A stretch of 64,000 nucleotides of DNA from the NCBI GenBank assembly GCA_035652435.1, contig DASRDU010000134.1:1-64000 (forward strand), written 5' to 3'. Below, piece by piece: positions 37,026-46,504 of the stretch. This stretch comes from DASRDU01 sp035652435 (lineage in GTDB: Bacteria; Acidobacteriota; Blastocatellia; RBC074). The translations under genes were made by a program, and so were the position numbers. The notes under the pieces are model-generated. The model was not told the DNA's origin, ran no database searches, and saw nothing but the letters and a program-made list of their open reading frames with translations. Each line of letters starts with the position of its first letter. The stretch's first letter is position 1.

Positions 37026-38033
37026 ATGAAACACAGATTCGCTTCCTTCATCGCGGCCCTTTCGCTCGCCGTCTCCTTCACCGCCTTCAGCGCCGCGCCG
37101 GGCGGGCAGCCGAACCAGCCCGGCGATCAGTCGCAGGCCCCGCAGAAACCCGGCGAACAGACGCCGGGCAAAAGCGGCCGGCAGCCCGATCCCGCAAAAC
37201 CTCCGCAGCAGAAACAGAGCGACCGGATCATCATCGAAACGAAGCTGGTCAGCGTGACGGTGACGGTGAGCGACCGGAACAGGCGCTTCGTCGCCGGGCT
37301 GACCAGGGAGGACTTTGAGATTTATGACGACGGCGTCCGGCAGGAGATCGCGCTCTTTTCGGATGACGACGCGCCGCTCACCCTTGGGATCATTTACGAC
37401 GTGTCCGGTTCGATGAGGCCGCTCTCCTCGCAGGCGCTGCACGCGCTCAGGGGGCTCTTTGAAAATTCGCACGATGACGACGAATACTTCGTCATCGCCT
37501 TCAACGACCGGCCGAAGCTGGTGCAGGATTTCACCTCGCTGCCCAACGAGATTCTCAACCGCACGGTCTTCATCAAATCGAAAGGCAGCACGGCGCTCTT
37601 CGACGCCACCTACCTCGCGCTCGACAAGGTGAAGAAGGGCCGCCACCCTAAAAAAGCGCTGCTGATCATTTCCGACGGCGAGGAAAACAGCAGCCGCTAT
37701 TCCTACGGCGAGTTGCGCAAGGAACTGAAGGAGACCGACGCGCAGATTTATGCGATCAGCATCACCGAATCGGGCGCGGGGGTCGGCACGCTCGAAAGCA
37801 TGACCGGCGCGACCGGCGGGCTGACCTTCTTCCCGCGTGAGGAGTCAGAGGTCACGGACATTTACACGCGCATCGCGCTGATGCTGCGCCACCAGTACGT
37901 CGTCGGCTTCTACCCGACCGACGCGACCGCCGAGTCGCGCTGGCACAAACTGCAACTGATGGTGAATGCGCCGCGGGAACTGGGGAAGCTGAAGGTCTTT
38001 TACCGGAAGGGCTGGCAGTCGTCGGAGAGATGA
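37026..38033 (+). CDS. VWFA-related Acidobacterial-domain protein
   Basis: 335 residues from ATG 37026. A signal peptide is followed by a Pro/Gln/Gly-rich low-complexity spacer (~25-70). VSVTVTVSDRNRRFVAGLTR and EDFEIYDDGVRQEIALFSDD form the TIGR03436-type opening. The von Willebrand A domain has a MIDAS-like DVSGSM (GIIYDVSGSMRPLSS) and later FIKSKGSTALFDATYLAL and LLIISDGEENSSRYS. These exported proteins are numerous in Acidobacteriota; their ligands are unknown. Confidence 0.92.
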   Translation: MKHRFASFIAALSLAVSFTAFSAAPGGQPNQPGDQSQAPQKPGEQTPGKSGRQPDPAKPPQQKQSDRIIIETKLVSVTVTVSDRNRRFVAGLTREDFEIYDDGVRQEIALFSDDDAPLTLGIIYDVSGSMRPLSSQALHALRGLFENSHDDDEYFVIAFNDRPKLVQDFTSLPNEILNRTVFIKSKGSTALFDATYLALDKVKKGRHPKKALLIISDGEENSSRYSYGELRKELKETDAQIYAISITESGAGVGTLESMTGATGGLTFFPREESEVTDIYTRIALMLRHQYVVGFYPTDATAESRWHKLQLMVNAPRELGKLKVFYRKGWQSSER

Positions 38034-38036
38034 AAT

Positions 38037-38066
38037 GGCGCACTGGGAACAGGCACCGGGTGCGCC
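38037..38066. terminator. Short hairpin in a convergent gap
   Basis: A 7-bp inverted repeat (GGCGCAC at 38037-38043, GTGCGCC at 38060-38066) lies between the stops of the VWFA gene (38033) and the hydrolase gene (38070). It has no U-tract on either side, so terminator activity is a guess. Confidence 0.4.
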
Positions 38067-38069
38067 CCC

Positions 38070-38999
38070 TCACTTCACCACCACACGATCAAGCCAGGCA
38101 AGCAAATCGTTCGTCACCTCATCACGATTGATTTCGTTGAGCGTTTCGTGACGCGCTTCGGGATAAGCCTTGTAAGTCAGGTTGGTCATCCCCACGCCCC
38201 TGAAATCACTCACCAGTTTTTCCGCGCCCTTTGCGCTCCCGGTCACCGGGTCGAGCGCGCCGGTGAAGACGTAAACGGGCAGATCCTTCCTGATCGCTTT
38301 CAGGTTTTCAGGCCTCGCGAGTTCGGTGATGCCGTCGAGAAAGTCTGCCCAGGATTGCGTTGTGGCGATGAAGCCGCAGAGCGGGTCGGCGATGTATTTG
38401 TCCACTTCCGCCTGGTCGCGTGACAGCCAGTCGAAGGCCGTGCGGGCTGGCCGGAACTGTTTGTTGAAGCTGTCGAATGACAGGGTGTTGATCAGCCGGC
38501 TTCTGCCGCGCCTTCCCAAGCGCAGCCGTTCGAGCCGGGCGATGAATTTGCCGAGGTAAACGAGCGGGCTGACCTGACCGTTTGCGCCCGACAGGACTGC
38601 GCCGGCAATTTCGTGGCTGTGATCCCTGAGAAACTGGCGGACGACCAGTGACCCCATGCTGTGGCCCATCACGATCACCGGCAATCCGGAGTGGGCCGAT
38701 CTCTCCGCGGCAATCAGCTGCGACCAGTCCCGAACCAGGCGATTCCAGCCGTCGCGGTCCGCGAAATGGCCCAGGCCGTCGGGCCTCCCGATAGTCTGAC
38801 CGTGCCCGCGGTGATCACCGGCGTACACGTGATAACCACAGGCAGTCAGCGCCCCGGCCAGTCGTTCGTAACGGGCGGAGTGTTCGGCCAGACCGTGCGC
38901 GATGTGGATGACCGCCTTTGCCTGATCGTCAGGCTGCCAGTGACGGACAAAGATCATGGCGCCATCATCCGCTTTGAAATAAAAGGTCTCCGCTTTCAC
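38070..38999 (-). CDS. Alpha/beta hydrolase, monoacylglycerol-lipase/lysophospholipase-like
   Basis: 309 residues beginning with GTG at 38999, whose first base overlaps the upstream TGA (GTGA). Motifs: HIAHGLAEHSARYERLAGAL (oxyanion region), GDHRGHGQTIGRPDG, the nucleophile elbow VIVMGHSMGSLVVRQ, an Asp in VYVFTGALDPVTGSA and a late His in EARHETLNE. It is cytosolic, with no signal peptide. It sits downstream of a YhhN-type lysoplasmalogenase-like gene, so both may act on lysolipids or glycerides. Confidence 0.88.
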   Translation of the reverse strand: MKAETFYFKADDGAMIFVRHWQPDDQAKAVIHIAHGLAEHSARYERLAGALTACGYHVYAGDHRGHGQTIGRPDGLGHFADRDGWNRLVRDWSQLIAAERSAHSGLPVIVMGHSMGSLVVRQFLRDHSHEIAGAVLSGANGQVSPLVYLGKFIARLERLRLGRRGRSRLINTLSFDSFNKQFRPARTAFDWLSRDQAEVDKYIADPLCGFIATTQSWADFLDGITELARPENLKAIRKDLPVYVFTGALDPVTGSAKGAEKLVSDFRGVGMTNLTYKAYPEARHETLNEINRDEVTNDLLAWLDRVVVK

Positions 39000-39727
39000 C
39001 GCTTCGCTTCCCGCCTTTCACCGATCACACCGGTCGCGATGAAATACTGCGCGAGGTAATAGGTTGACCAGATCAGAAAGCCCGCGGTCAGGCCGCCGGT
39101 CGCCCATCTGAATCTGCTGATGCCGATCAGCGAATCGGAAATCATAAACAACACCGCCCCGACGGCAACCGGGCCGCCCCCGAATCCCGCCAGCGTCGCC
39201 GACACGACCATCGCCGTCAGCACGCAGTAATAAACCATGACAGGAATCATCAACCCGCCTGCGAGAGGCAGCAGCCACCACATCATCACCAGACTGAAGA
39301 GCAACACGACAGCAATGAGCAGTTTCTGCCGCCGCGCGGTGAGCAAAGGCTTCGGCCAGTGGCGCGCGAACAGGGCGATGTACAGCAAATGCGCGACGAG
39401 GAACGAGAGCAGCCCGAAGATAAAATGCTCGCCGCCCCGCAGCGCGAGAAAGACATCACCGAGGCTTGATAATGCCAGCGCGCCGCCGAGCAGCACGCGG
39501 TCGCGCCCGTCGAGCCGGTGAACCGCGAGCAGCGCCAGCGGCAAAACCGCCAGTCCCTTGATGATCACGATGACTATCGCGGCGGCGCCGGCTGGCGAAC
39601 TTTGTGATGCCGACAGAAACGGCGCGATCAGGTAGCCTGCACCGCAGACGATTGATACCGACAGGAGCCCTTTATCCAGCGAGCCGAATTCGCGACGGGC
39701 GGGAAGAGACAGCGAGCTGACATCCAT
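38996..39727 (-). CDS. YhhN (TMEM86)-family membrane protein, lysoplasmalogenase-like
   Basis: 243 residues with about eight hydrophobic helices. Family-like segments are GDVFLALRGGEHFIFGLLSF, HLLYIALFARHW and SDSLIGISRFR. Characterised YhhN/TMEM86 proteins hydrolyse the vinyl-ether bond of lysoplasmalogens, but the bacterial activity is shown only in some species. The stop overlaps the GTG of the next hydrolase by 4 bases, so the pair is probably co-translated. Confidence 0.82.
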   Translation of the reverse strand: MDVSSLSLPARREFGSLDKGLLSVSIVCGAGYLIAPFLSASQSSPAGAAAIVIVIIKGLAVLPLALLAVHRLDGRDRVLLGGALALSSLGDVFLALRGGEHFIFGLLSFLVAHLLYIALFARHWPKPLLTARRQKLLIAVVLLFSLVMMWWLLPLAGGLMIPVMVYYCVLTAMVVSATLAGFGGGPVAVGAVLFMISDSLIGISRFRWATGGLTAGFLIWSTYYLAQYFIATGVIGERREAKR

Positions 39728-39746
39728 TCGTTCACCTTATTCTTTC

Positions 39747-39831
39747 CACGGCGTTCGGAGTACCGACTTCAGTCGGGTTTTGCCGTCAACGAAGGCAAAA
39801 CCCGACTGAAGTCGGTACTCCGAACGCCGTG
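39747..39831. repeat. 38-bp perfect inverted repeat
   Basis: The arms at 39747-39784 and 39794-39831 are perfect complements of 38 bp with a 9-base loop. It sits in the divergent gap between YhhN and the Rho-N-like gene. Its central arm motif (GACTTCAGTCGGGTTTTGCC) is unlike the other palindromes in the window. The remaining part of the 379-base gap (39832-40106) shows only a promoter candidate. Confidence 0.9.
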
Positions 39832-40015
39832 CCCTCTCCGGACTGCCCCATCACCTTTTCTTCCACCACCACACAGGTGCAGCGGCGAGCGACGACATCC
39901 TGGCACGTTCTTCTGATGATCACCGCCCGACAGGTCAGTGAAAGATGGCTTCGGGGAGTTTCGCCGGGCGAAAGCGGTCTCCGGCCCGGCGGGGTTACGG
40001 CGCACGGGCGGGGCC

Positions 40016-40044
40016 TTCAATCATCGGGCGGCAGTGTTTATAAT
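40016..40044 (+). promoter_or_regulatory. Candidate promoter for the Rho-N-like gene
   Basis: A perfect -10 box TATAAT at 40039-40044 lies 17 bases after a weak -35 TTCAAT at 40016-40021, about 60 bases before ATG 40107. A strong GAGGAGGAT ribosome site precedes that start. Confidence 0.5.
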
Positions 40045-40106
40045 CCACGCCATCGCAACCAGTCCGAACGTCGCATCTTCAATTTCAGAGAGGAGGATCC
40101 GAAGCT

Positions 40107-40430
40107 ATGGAACACACCTATGAAGAACTGAAACATAAAACCGTTGCCGAACTCCGCGAGATCGCGGCCGGCATCGAACACGACGCCGTCAAAGGCTACA
40201 CGCAGCTGAATAAGGAACACCTGCTTGTGGCGATCTGCCAGGCTCTCAACATTGACATGCACGCGCACCACCACGTCGAGGGCATCAACAAATCACAGCT
40301 CAAGGCGCAGATCAAAGAGTTGAAGAAGAAGCGCGAAGAAGCGCTCGCGGCGCACGACCACGCCCAGCTCAAAACCGTCCGCCGCGAGATCCACCACATC
40401 AAGCGCAAACTTCACAGCGCGACGGTGTGA
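40107..40430 (+). CDS. Small Rho-N/SAP-like helical protein
   Basis: 107 residues. The segments YEELKHKTVAELREIAAGIE and LNKEHLLVAICQALNI resemble the helix-extended-loop-helix of the Rho termination factor N-terminal (SAP-like) domain, which binds nucleic acid. The C-terminal half is a basic, histidine-containing helix (KSQLKAQIKELKKKREEAL; REIHHIKRKLHSATV). It has no partner genes and its own likely promoter. A DNA- or RNA-binding role is inferred only. Confidence 0.75.
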   Translation: MEHTYEELKHKTVAELREIAAGIEHDAVKGYTQLNKEHLLVAICQALNIDMHAHHHVEGINKSQLKAQIKELKKKREEALAAHDHAQLKTVRREIHHIKRKLHSATV

Positions 40431-40547
40431 GCAACGAACCTGCCGACCGCCCTGATCGCGGGGGCCGGTCAGAGTCGAAACCACCGAAAGAACCGGCCAC
40501 CCGCAAGTGGGGCAATGAGACGCCGGTCATCCGATCCTGGGCAGGCA

Positions 40548-40578
40548 GTGTGAGGCGATCCGCCGGACCGCCTCACAC
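40548..40578. terminator. Hairpin after the Rho-N-like gene
   Basis: A perfect 10-bp stem (GTGTGAGGCG at 40548-40557, complement at 40569-40578) with an 11-base loop, 118 bases past the stop, in the convergent gap to the TonB receptor. No U-tract is seen. Confidence 0.5.
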
Positions 40579-40665
40579 CAGGTCGGGGCTCAAGTATTCG
40601 GGTGCCCTCCATTTTTTCCGGGTGTGACAGGATTGCCGGGAACAGGCAACCTGAGAGGTTGTTGT

Positions 40666-40703
40666 CCGGGAGAGGCGCTGGGCAGTCGCGGCGCCTCTCC
40701 CGG
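40666..40703. terminator. Strong GC hairpin after the Oar-like receptor gene
   Basis: A perfect 13-bp stem (CCGGGAGAGGCGC at 40666-40678, complement at 40691-40703) with a 12-base loop begins 22 bases beyond the receptor stop on the minus strand. No clear U-tract follows, so it could be a terminator or an mRNA-stabilising hairpin. Confidence 0.55.
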
Positions 40704-40724
40704 AACCATACGGTGGAGTAAAAA

Positions 40725-43700
40725 TCAGAAGTTGAACCGCCCGACGATCTGAATCAGCCGCCCGCCCGGATCCTGCGTGTTGCTCGAATCCGTGTACGCC
40801 GTCGTCACCTGACCGAAAGTCTGGCTCGACGGGTTGATGAAGGCGTTGCCAGTCGGGTTGAAGAAATTGATATTGTTGAAGGCATTCAGGAATTCGCCGC
40901 GCAGCTCGAAATTGAGGCGCTCGGTGAACTTGAATCTCTTCACCAGGCTCAGGTCGAAGCGGGTGAACTTCGGGCCGGTGACAAAGATGTTCTGCGGGGC
41001 GCACTGGCCGCTGTAAACCTGGATGCAGTTCGCGTTGCTGCCCGGCGCGATGTAACGCCCGCTGGGCGCCCCCTGGTTGCCGTAACCGGTCGCCGAGGTC
41101 GCGCTCGTGCTGAAGGCCTTGATCGTGTTGTCAATGATGTCCTGCGGCAGGATGTAGACGATCTTCTTCGCGTCATCAAACCGCAGCTTCCAGGCATCAC
41201 GCAGCTCAGCCTGCGTCATGCCGACCAGACTGACGGGGCCGGCATTGCTGGCGCCGAGGTCGAACAACTGGCCGCTCTGAATGCGGGCGGCGCCGTGAAA
41301 CTCCCAGCCTCCGACCAGCCGGTCGAGCAGACCACCGGCATTGCCAAACAACAGCTGGCCGCGGCCGAACGGCAGTTCGTAGACCCAGTTGGCCTTGAAG
41401 GCATGCCTCAGGGTGCTGGTGTCGAGAGCGTTGATGCGCGGCGCGCGGAACGAGACTCGCTGCGAGCTGAAGGCCTTGGCGAACTGGTAATTGGCCTGCA
41501 CGAGCAGCCCCTTCGACAGGCGCCGGCGCAGTTCTATCTGCAACCCGTCATAGCGGGTGTAGCCGCCATTGCCGATGAAGTTGGCGCCGCCCCGCAGGTC
41601 CGGATTGGTCAGCATGAAGTTCGCCGGCAATCCCGCCTTCAGGGCATTGGCGCGGAATGTCGCGCTGGTGTCAAGATTGGCCGAGTAGCTGGATGACTGG
41701 CAAGCCCCACTGCCAGTCGAATTACAGATGTTGGGGTTGTTCAGGGCCAGAGTGTTCACAAAGGTGCTGCTGGTGAAGTTAGAGTTGCCGGATGCAGCCG
41801 CGGTGGTGTACTTCGTCGAATCATTGGCCTGTGATGCCGGAAAACCGGCGAAGTAAGCGAGCGTGATCGGCAAAGGCGAAGTACCGGGCGCGCCGGTGTA
41901 GGCGAAGGTATTGCCTTTGCCTGCCGCGATGTTGGCCTGCAGGTTCTTCTGCGCCAGCTTGAACTCGTTGAGCAGGCCATTCTCCACGATGTTGTTCTCG
42001 TTGGCGTTGAGGTTGTAGGTGGTCCACTGCCGGAGGAAGCGATTGCCGACGTAGCGCACCTCGATGGCCGTGTCCTTGCCGAGTTCGCGCTGGATGCCGA
42101 AAGTCCAGGACTGGGTGTAAGGCACCTTGAGGTTCGGGTCGAAGGTGTTAGCCGAGTTGGTGATCGCGCCCGTGAGCGGATAAACCGGCGTGTCATTGAA
42201 AGCGGGGGGCCCCAGCCGGCTGGTGTCGCGCAGCAGCAGCGGCAGATTACTACTCACCGGAGTCGGGACCAGATTGCCCTGTGTCAGATCGCGGTTGGTC
42301 GTGATGGTGATGCCGGGGTTGGTCGAGATGAACCCGCGGAACTCACCGATCCCCCGGCGGCTGTAAGCAATTGAGTAACCGCCCCGCACTACCGCCGTCT
42401 CACCCGCAATCCGTTTGAGCCAGGTGTTTTTGAAATTCGGGCTCCAGGCAAAACCGAAGCTCGGGGCGAAGTTGCCGTAGTCGGTGTTGTAGGATTGGTC
42501 GCCGTCCTTGAACTGGTTGAACGGCGTAACTTTGCCTGTCAGCGTGCCGGGCTTGAAGAGATTGCCCGGGCCGGAGACTCCCCAGACATCATTGATGTTG
42601 ACGAAGGTGTAGCTGTTGTTGCGCGGATAGAAGGAACCCTGGACCTCCCAGCGCAGGCCGTAGTTGAGCGTCAGGTTCGGGCGGAAGCGCCACGAATCCT
42701 GCGCGAAGAATCCGACTTCCTTCTGCCGCGAACGTTCAAAGGCATTGCCGAGATAGACGTACTTGCCGGTGCTCTCAACCAGGCGGGCGTTGGCGTTGAT
42801 GGCCGTGATGCGCCCGGTCAGAACCGCGTAAAGGCCCTTGGCATTGTTGAGGTCGGTGGTGGAAGCGCCCGGGAAATTCGCGGTAGTGAACAGGGCATTG
42901 GCCGGGTCATTAGTGTCCACACCGAAATTGATGGATGGCACCAGAGTCTGCTGATTGAATGTCAGTGTGATCCAGGAGTACTGGCCACCAAAGCTCATTC
43001 CGTGCGCGCCACGCGTCCAGGACACTGTGTCGCCGACGGTCCGATATAACGGATTGCGACGCTGGGGGGCAGAAGTGGCGGTGGCCCCATCAATACCTGC
43101 CGCAGCCGCGATCCCGGTAGAGCCGTTGCCCGGCGCGCCACCGAGGTTGAAGCCGGCCTGGTTGGCCACCGACCCAACGAAGTCCCCGGCGCTGGCCAGG
43201 GGGTTGAAGCGCGAGGGGCCGCCCGACAGTCCGGCGCGCGCCTCGTTGACGAGACTCGAAGTCAGGGTCGAACGCAACCCGATCGAGCCGGTATAACGAT
43301 CCGCAGGCTGCTGGCCGACGTTCGGGAAACCCGGGAAATGAGGCTCGACGTTATTGAGGAAGTCCGGACCGCCCCGGCCATCCAAGTAGCTCCAGCTGGT
43401 CTCCAGGTGATGCTTGTCCGTCAGGTTGAAGTCGAAGCGCACCGTCGGGCGTTTGTTGATGCTGAAGCCGGAAGGGTTGTAACTGAACCGCTGCAGGTTC
43501 GGATCGGTCAATTGCGTGATGCCGCCGGTGCCATTCGTCGCGCTGCGAATGTCAGCGAGCAGTTTCCCGATCACCGGATCAACTGTTGAAGTCTGACCTT
43601 TTGAAGCGGCCAGTTGCAGCAGGTTGACGGGGGCCGGCCCGTTCGGATATCTGAAGATGCCGGCCTGCGCGTCAGTGGTCAGGATCGTCCGATCCCGGCT

Positions 43701-44741
43701 GACTTGGCTGGGCTGTTTGGATTCTTCGTAGTTGACGAAGAAGAAAGCCTTGTTGCGCCCATTAAAGAGTTTCGGGATGTAGATCGGGCCGCCCACGCGG
43801 AAGCCATACTGGTTGAACAGCACCCTGTCGCGCGGGGCTTTGCATTTATCGGGATCATACACCTCATGGAATGGCTTGGTCAGGTCGTTATCGCAGATAC
43901 TGGCCGTCCTGACGTCATAAGGCGCCACATTGCGGTTATTAAACCAGTAGTTGGAATTGAGCCACGGGTTGCGGTGGTATTCGTAGACGCTGCCGTGCAG
44001 GTCGTTGGTCCCTTGGCGGGTGACGAACTTGATTGCCACCGCGCCCAGTGCCCCGCCCTGAGCTTCGGGCGTGGCCGTCGAGATGGTAACTTCCTCGACG
44101 GAATCGAGCCGCGGGGCGATGCGCGCAAAGAAACCGTCGGTCGTCTTGTTGAAGTTATCCTGAATGTTGATGCCGTCGAGCGTAATATCAATCGCGCTCT
44201 GCGGCAGGCCGTTGATGGTCGAGTTGCGATTGATGTTGGCCGTGTTGACGCCCGGCAGCAGGACGACGAAGTTAATGGGATCACGCGAGACCAGCGGCAG
44301 GTTGGAGATCTGGTTGACCGAGAGCGTGGTGGCGATGTTGGCCGACTGCGTCTGCACGACCTCGCCGCCCCCCTGCACGACGACCGTCTCGTTCGTGCTG
44401 CCGACTTCGAGCCCGACGCGGACGCTCGCCGGCGTGCCCGCATCAACCTTGACGTCGTTGATCATGGCCTGCTTGAAACCCGGCGCCGTGACACTTACGG
44501 AATAAGTGCCGGGATCCAGGGCTGGGACGAAGAAGGTGCCGTTGTCGGCGGTCGTGGCCTTAAACTCCAAGCCGGTAGCGGTACTCTTAACTACAACACT
44601 CGCGCCCGGTACGACGGCGCCCGTCAGGTCAACCACCGAGCCCGCGAGTGATGCAGTGGAGCTGCCCTGCCCGAAGGCCATCAGACCGGATGTTGTCATG
44701 ACGGTGAGCAGGATGAGAAACCGGAGTAAGGTACGGTTCAT
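40725..44741 (-). CDS. Oar-like TonB-dependent receptor
   Basis: 1338 residues from ATG 44741 with GGAGGG upstream; the frame continues further upstream but lacks a better start. A signal peptide (LILLTVMTTSGLMAFGQG) precedes a carboxypeptidase-regulatory domain (~32-115; GSVVDLTGAVVPGASVVVKS, PGTYSVSVTAPGFKQAMIND). The plug (~125-250) contains GVNTANINRNSTINGLPQSA and RLDSVEEVTISTATPEAQGG. A large beta barrel ends in a short aromatic strand (GRLIQIVGRFNF). Oar-like receptors are abundant in Acidobacteriota and may take up glycans or peptides. It has no adjacent SusD-type partner. Confidence 0.93.
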   Translation of the reverse strand: MNRTLLRFLILLTVMTTSGLMAFGQGSSTASLAGSVVDLTGAVVPGASVVVKSTATGLEFKATTADNGTFFVPALDPGTYSVSVTAPGFKQAMINDVKVDAGTPASVRVGLEVGSTNETVVVQGGGEVVQTQSANIATTLSVNQISNLPLVSRDPINFVVLLPGVNTANINRNSTINGLPQSAIDITLDGINIQDNFNKTTDGFFARIAPRLDSVEEVTISTATPEAQGGALGAVAIKFVTRQGTNDLHGSVYEYHRNPWLNSNYWFNNRNVAPYDVRTASICDNDLTKPFHEVYDPDKCKAPRDRVLFNQYGFRVGGPIYIPKLFNGRNKAFFFVNYEESKQPSQVSRDRTILTTDAQAGIFRYPNGPAPVNLLQLAASKGQTSTVDPVIGKLLADIRSATNGTGGITQLTDPNLQRFSYNPSGFSINKRPTVRFDFNLTDKHHLETSWSYLDGRGGPDFLNNVEPHFPGFPNVGQQPADRYTGSIGLRSTLTSSLVNEARAGLSGGPSRFNPLASAGDFVGSVANQAGFNLGGAPGNGSTGIAAAAGIDGATATSAPQRRNPLYRTVGDTVSWTRGAHGMSFGGQYSWITLTFNQQTLVPSINFGVDTNDPANALFTTANFPGASTTDLNNAKGLYAVLTGRITAINANARLVESTGKYVYLGNAFERSRQKEVGFFAQDSWRFRPNLTLNYGLRWEVQGSFYPRNNSYTFVNINDVWGVSGPGNLFKPGTLTGKVTPFNQFKDGDQSYNTDYGNFAPSFGFAWSPNFKNTWLKRIAGETAVVRGGYSIAYSRRGIGEFRGFISTNPGITITTNRDLTQGNLVPTPVSSNLPLLLRDTSRLGPPAFNDTPVYPLTGAITNSANTFDPNLKVPYTQSWTFGIQRELGKDTAIEVRYVGNRFLRQWTTYNLNANENNIVENGLLNEFKLAQKNLQANIAAGKGNTFAYTGAPGTSPLPITLAYFAGFPASQANDSTKYTTAAASGNSNFTSSTFVNTLALNNPNICNSTGSGACQSSSYSANLDTSATFRANALKAGLPANFMLTNPDLRGGANFIGNGGYTRYDGLQIELRRRLSKGLLVQANYQFAKAFSSQRVSFRAPRINALDTSTLRHAFKANWVYELPFGRGQLLFGNAGGLLDRLVGGWEFHGAARIQSGQLFDLGASNAGPVSLVGMTQAELRDAWKLRFDDAKKIVYILPQDIIDNTIKAFSTSATSATGYGNQGAPSGRYIAPGSNANCIQVYSGQCAPQNIFVTGPKFTRFDLSLVKRFKFTERLNFELRGEFLNAFNNINFFNPTGNAFINPSSQTFGQVTTAYTDSSNTQDPGGRLIQIVGRFNF

Positions 44742-45396
44742 GGTGAATTCCCTCCATTGGATTTCAGGTTGTCTGAATGAGAGGCGGTGCAGGACCTGCG
44801 GGTTCCTGACCGAGGCAAAGCTGTAGCCTGATGATGCAATAAAAAGGAGAAGAACCTGCCTGCTTCTGCCCGAGTTCAAGGCAGGAAGCTGTATGAACTG
44901 CAAGATCCAAAAATGAAGAAATAATGAAGATTTTCCAGAAAGCAACCATTATGCCATCCGCAGATGGCAACCGCGGAGTTGATTTTGCTCCATTTATCTA
45001 TAGTCAGCCGGAGTCCACTCTCCATTTTTCTGAATTTTTCCGGATTTCTCCGAATTTTTGGAGCAGTCGTATTCGGCGCGTGGCAATCCTGCAACTGAGC
45101 CTGATATCGGGAGTCAGCTTTTGACTATGATCCTCAATCGTGCGCCATCCCCTCCACGTCTCGTGGCCTGACTCAGTTTGTGCCATTCCCCGTCGAACTG
45201 ATCCGGGCGCGGTGCAGTTGTATTTTCAGTTCATGATATGTGGCAGGGATTCAGACATCAGGCAGGTCAGTGGCAGATGACAGTTGAATCGCGCGCGCGA
45301 GTAGCGCATTCGGACGGTCAGTTATAGAATCCTGCCTGCTTCGTATTCTTCGCGTTTTCACTTTTTCCCGCTGGTTCTGACCGGCCCGGGGACGAT
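44742..45396. other. 655-base divergent gap, locally AT-rich, no gene seen
   Basis: Between the Oar-like receptor and the LLM oxidoreductase. The segment 44870-45060 is markedly richer in A and T than the surroundings, with repeats of AATTTTTC and TTTCTCC. I see no convincing riboswitch or RNA, and only weak promoter-like boxes. Both genes probably start here. Confidence 0.5.
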
Positions 45397-46407
45397 ATGA
45401 GAATCAAATTCGGACTGGCGCTCGATTTCTGGAGCGCGAAACAACCTTTCGAGAAACGGCTGGATGAATACGTCGGGCTGCTCGGGCTGGCCGCCCGGTA
45501 CGGCTTCGATTCGGTCTGGGCCGGTGAGAATCGCCCGAGCGGGAACGAGCCGGGGCACACGCCTTCGCCGTTTCTGGTGCTGGCCGCGCTCGCCCGCAGC
45601 ACCCGGCTGCGCCTCGGGACCGGAGTCGCCCTCGTGACGATTCAGCAGCCGCTGCAACTGGCTTATGACGCCGTCATGCTCGATCACCTCGCGGCCGGGC
45701 GCTTCGTTCTCGGCGCGGGCCTCGGGTCGCCGCCGCTGATGAAACGCTACGGGGTCAACCCTGACGAATCGGCGGCGCGGATGGATGAACTGCTGGCGTC
45801 ACTCAAGGCCTTGTGGGCCGGCGCAGATAAATTCGAGGGCCGGTACTTCAAAGTGCGCGGCAAAGTCCTCCCCGCACCCTATACCCCGGGCGGCCCGCCC
45901 ATCTTAGTGGCCGGCAAAGTTCAGCGCTCGGTCGAACGCGCAGTCGAGTACGGGGCCGGCTGGTACGGCGCGACGCAGTATCATTTCGCGCTCGTCAAAA
46001 AACAGGCCGAGCGCTACCGCGAAAAGCTCGCGGCATCGGGCAAAGATCCTGAATCGGGCATCGTCGCCGTCAACCGCACCACCTTCGTCGCCGAGACTGA
46101 CGACGAAGCCCGCGGCGAGGGCAGGCCTTACGTCAGCCACGTCCTCAACTCTTATGCCTCATACAGCGCGCTCACCGATGCCAGCGGGAATCCGCTCTCC
46201 CCGGGTCCCGATATATTTGAGGCGACCGGCGACGATCATTACTTCTGCGGCGCCCCGGAAAGCGTGCTGACGAGCATCCGCAAATATGTGGAAGCCGGCG
46301 TGAACCAGTTCAACCTGCGCGTCAGCATGGGTGACATGCCGATTGAAGTGGCGGCGCGGACGGTGACCCTGCTGGGAGAGCAGGTACTGACACATTTCAA
46401 AAGTTGA
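45397..46407 (+). CDS. LLM-class flavin-dependent oxidoreductase
   Basis: 336 residues of a luciferase-like TIM barrel. Typical segments are LLGLAARYGFDSVWAGENRP, VLAALARSTRLRLGTGVALV, RFVLGAGLGSPPLMKRYGVN and GPPILVAGKVQRSVERAVEY. The family includes F420- or FMN-dependent reductases and monooxygenases; the sequence does not decide the cofactor. The C-terminus FCGAPESVLTSIRKYVEAGV is also family-like. It stands alone; the next gene is the RND adaptor about 100 bases downstream. Confidence 0.88.
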   Translation: MRIKFGLALDFWSAKQPFEKRLDEYVGLLGLAARYGFDSVWAGENRPSGNEPGHTPSPFLVLAALARSTRLRLGTGVALVTIQQPLQLAYDAVMLDHLAAGRFVLGAGLGSPPLMKRYGVNPDESAARMDELLASLKALWAGADKFEGRYFKVRGKVLPAPYTPGGPPILVAGKVQRSVERAVEYGAGWYGATQYHFALVKKQAERYREKLAASGKDPESGIVAVNRTTFVAETDDEARGEGRPYVSHVLNSYASYSALTDASGNPLSPGPDIFEATGDDHYFCGAPESVLTSIRKYVEAGVNQFNLRVSMGDMPIEVAARTVTLLGEQVLTHFKS

Positions 46408-46504
46408 CGCCACCCGGCAATTCAAAGATGATCAGCGCTGCCCCCTCCGGGCGGTCACCAGGGTTCTGACCTCAACCGACAATTACTGAACCAGTAAAGG
46501 CACA

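Noticed and set aside
43614..44651. A 345-residue open frame opposite the Oar-like receptor
   Set aside because: It is a by-product of high GC and codon bias: it lies wholly antisense to a clear gene, has an Arg/Val/Asp-rich composition without recognizable motifs, and no ribosome site.
44742..45396. A possible riboswitch or small RNA in the AT-rich gap
   Set aside because: I found no conserved aptamer-like core or terminator-antiterminator pair by eye; the gap is left as unassigned.
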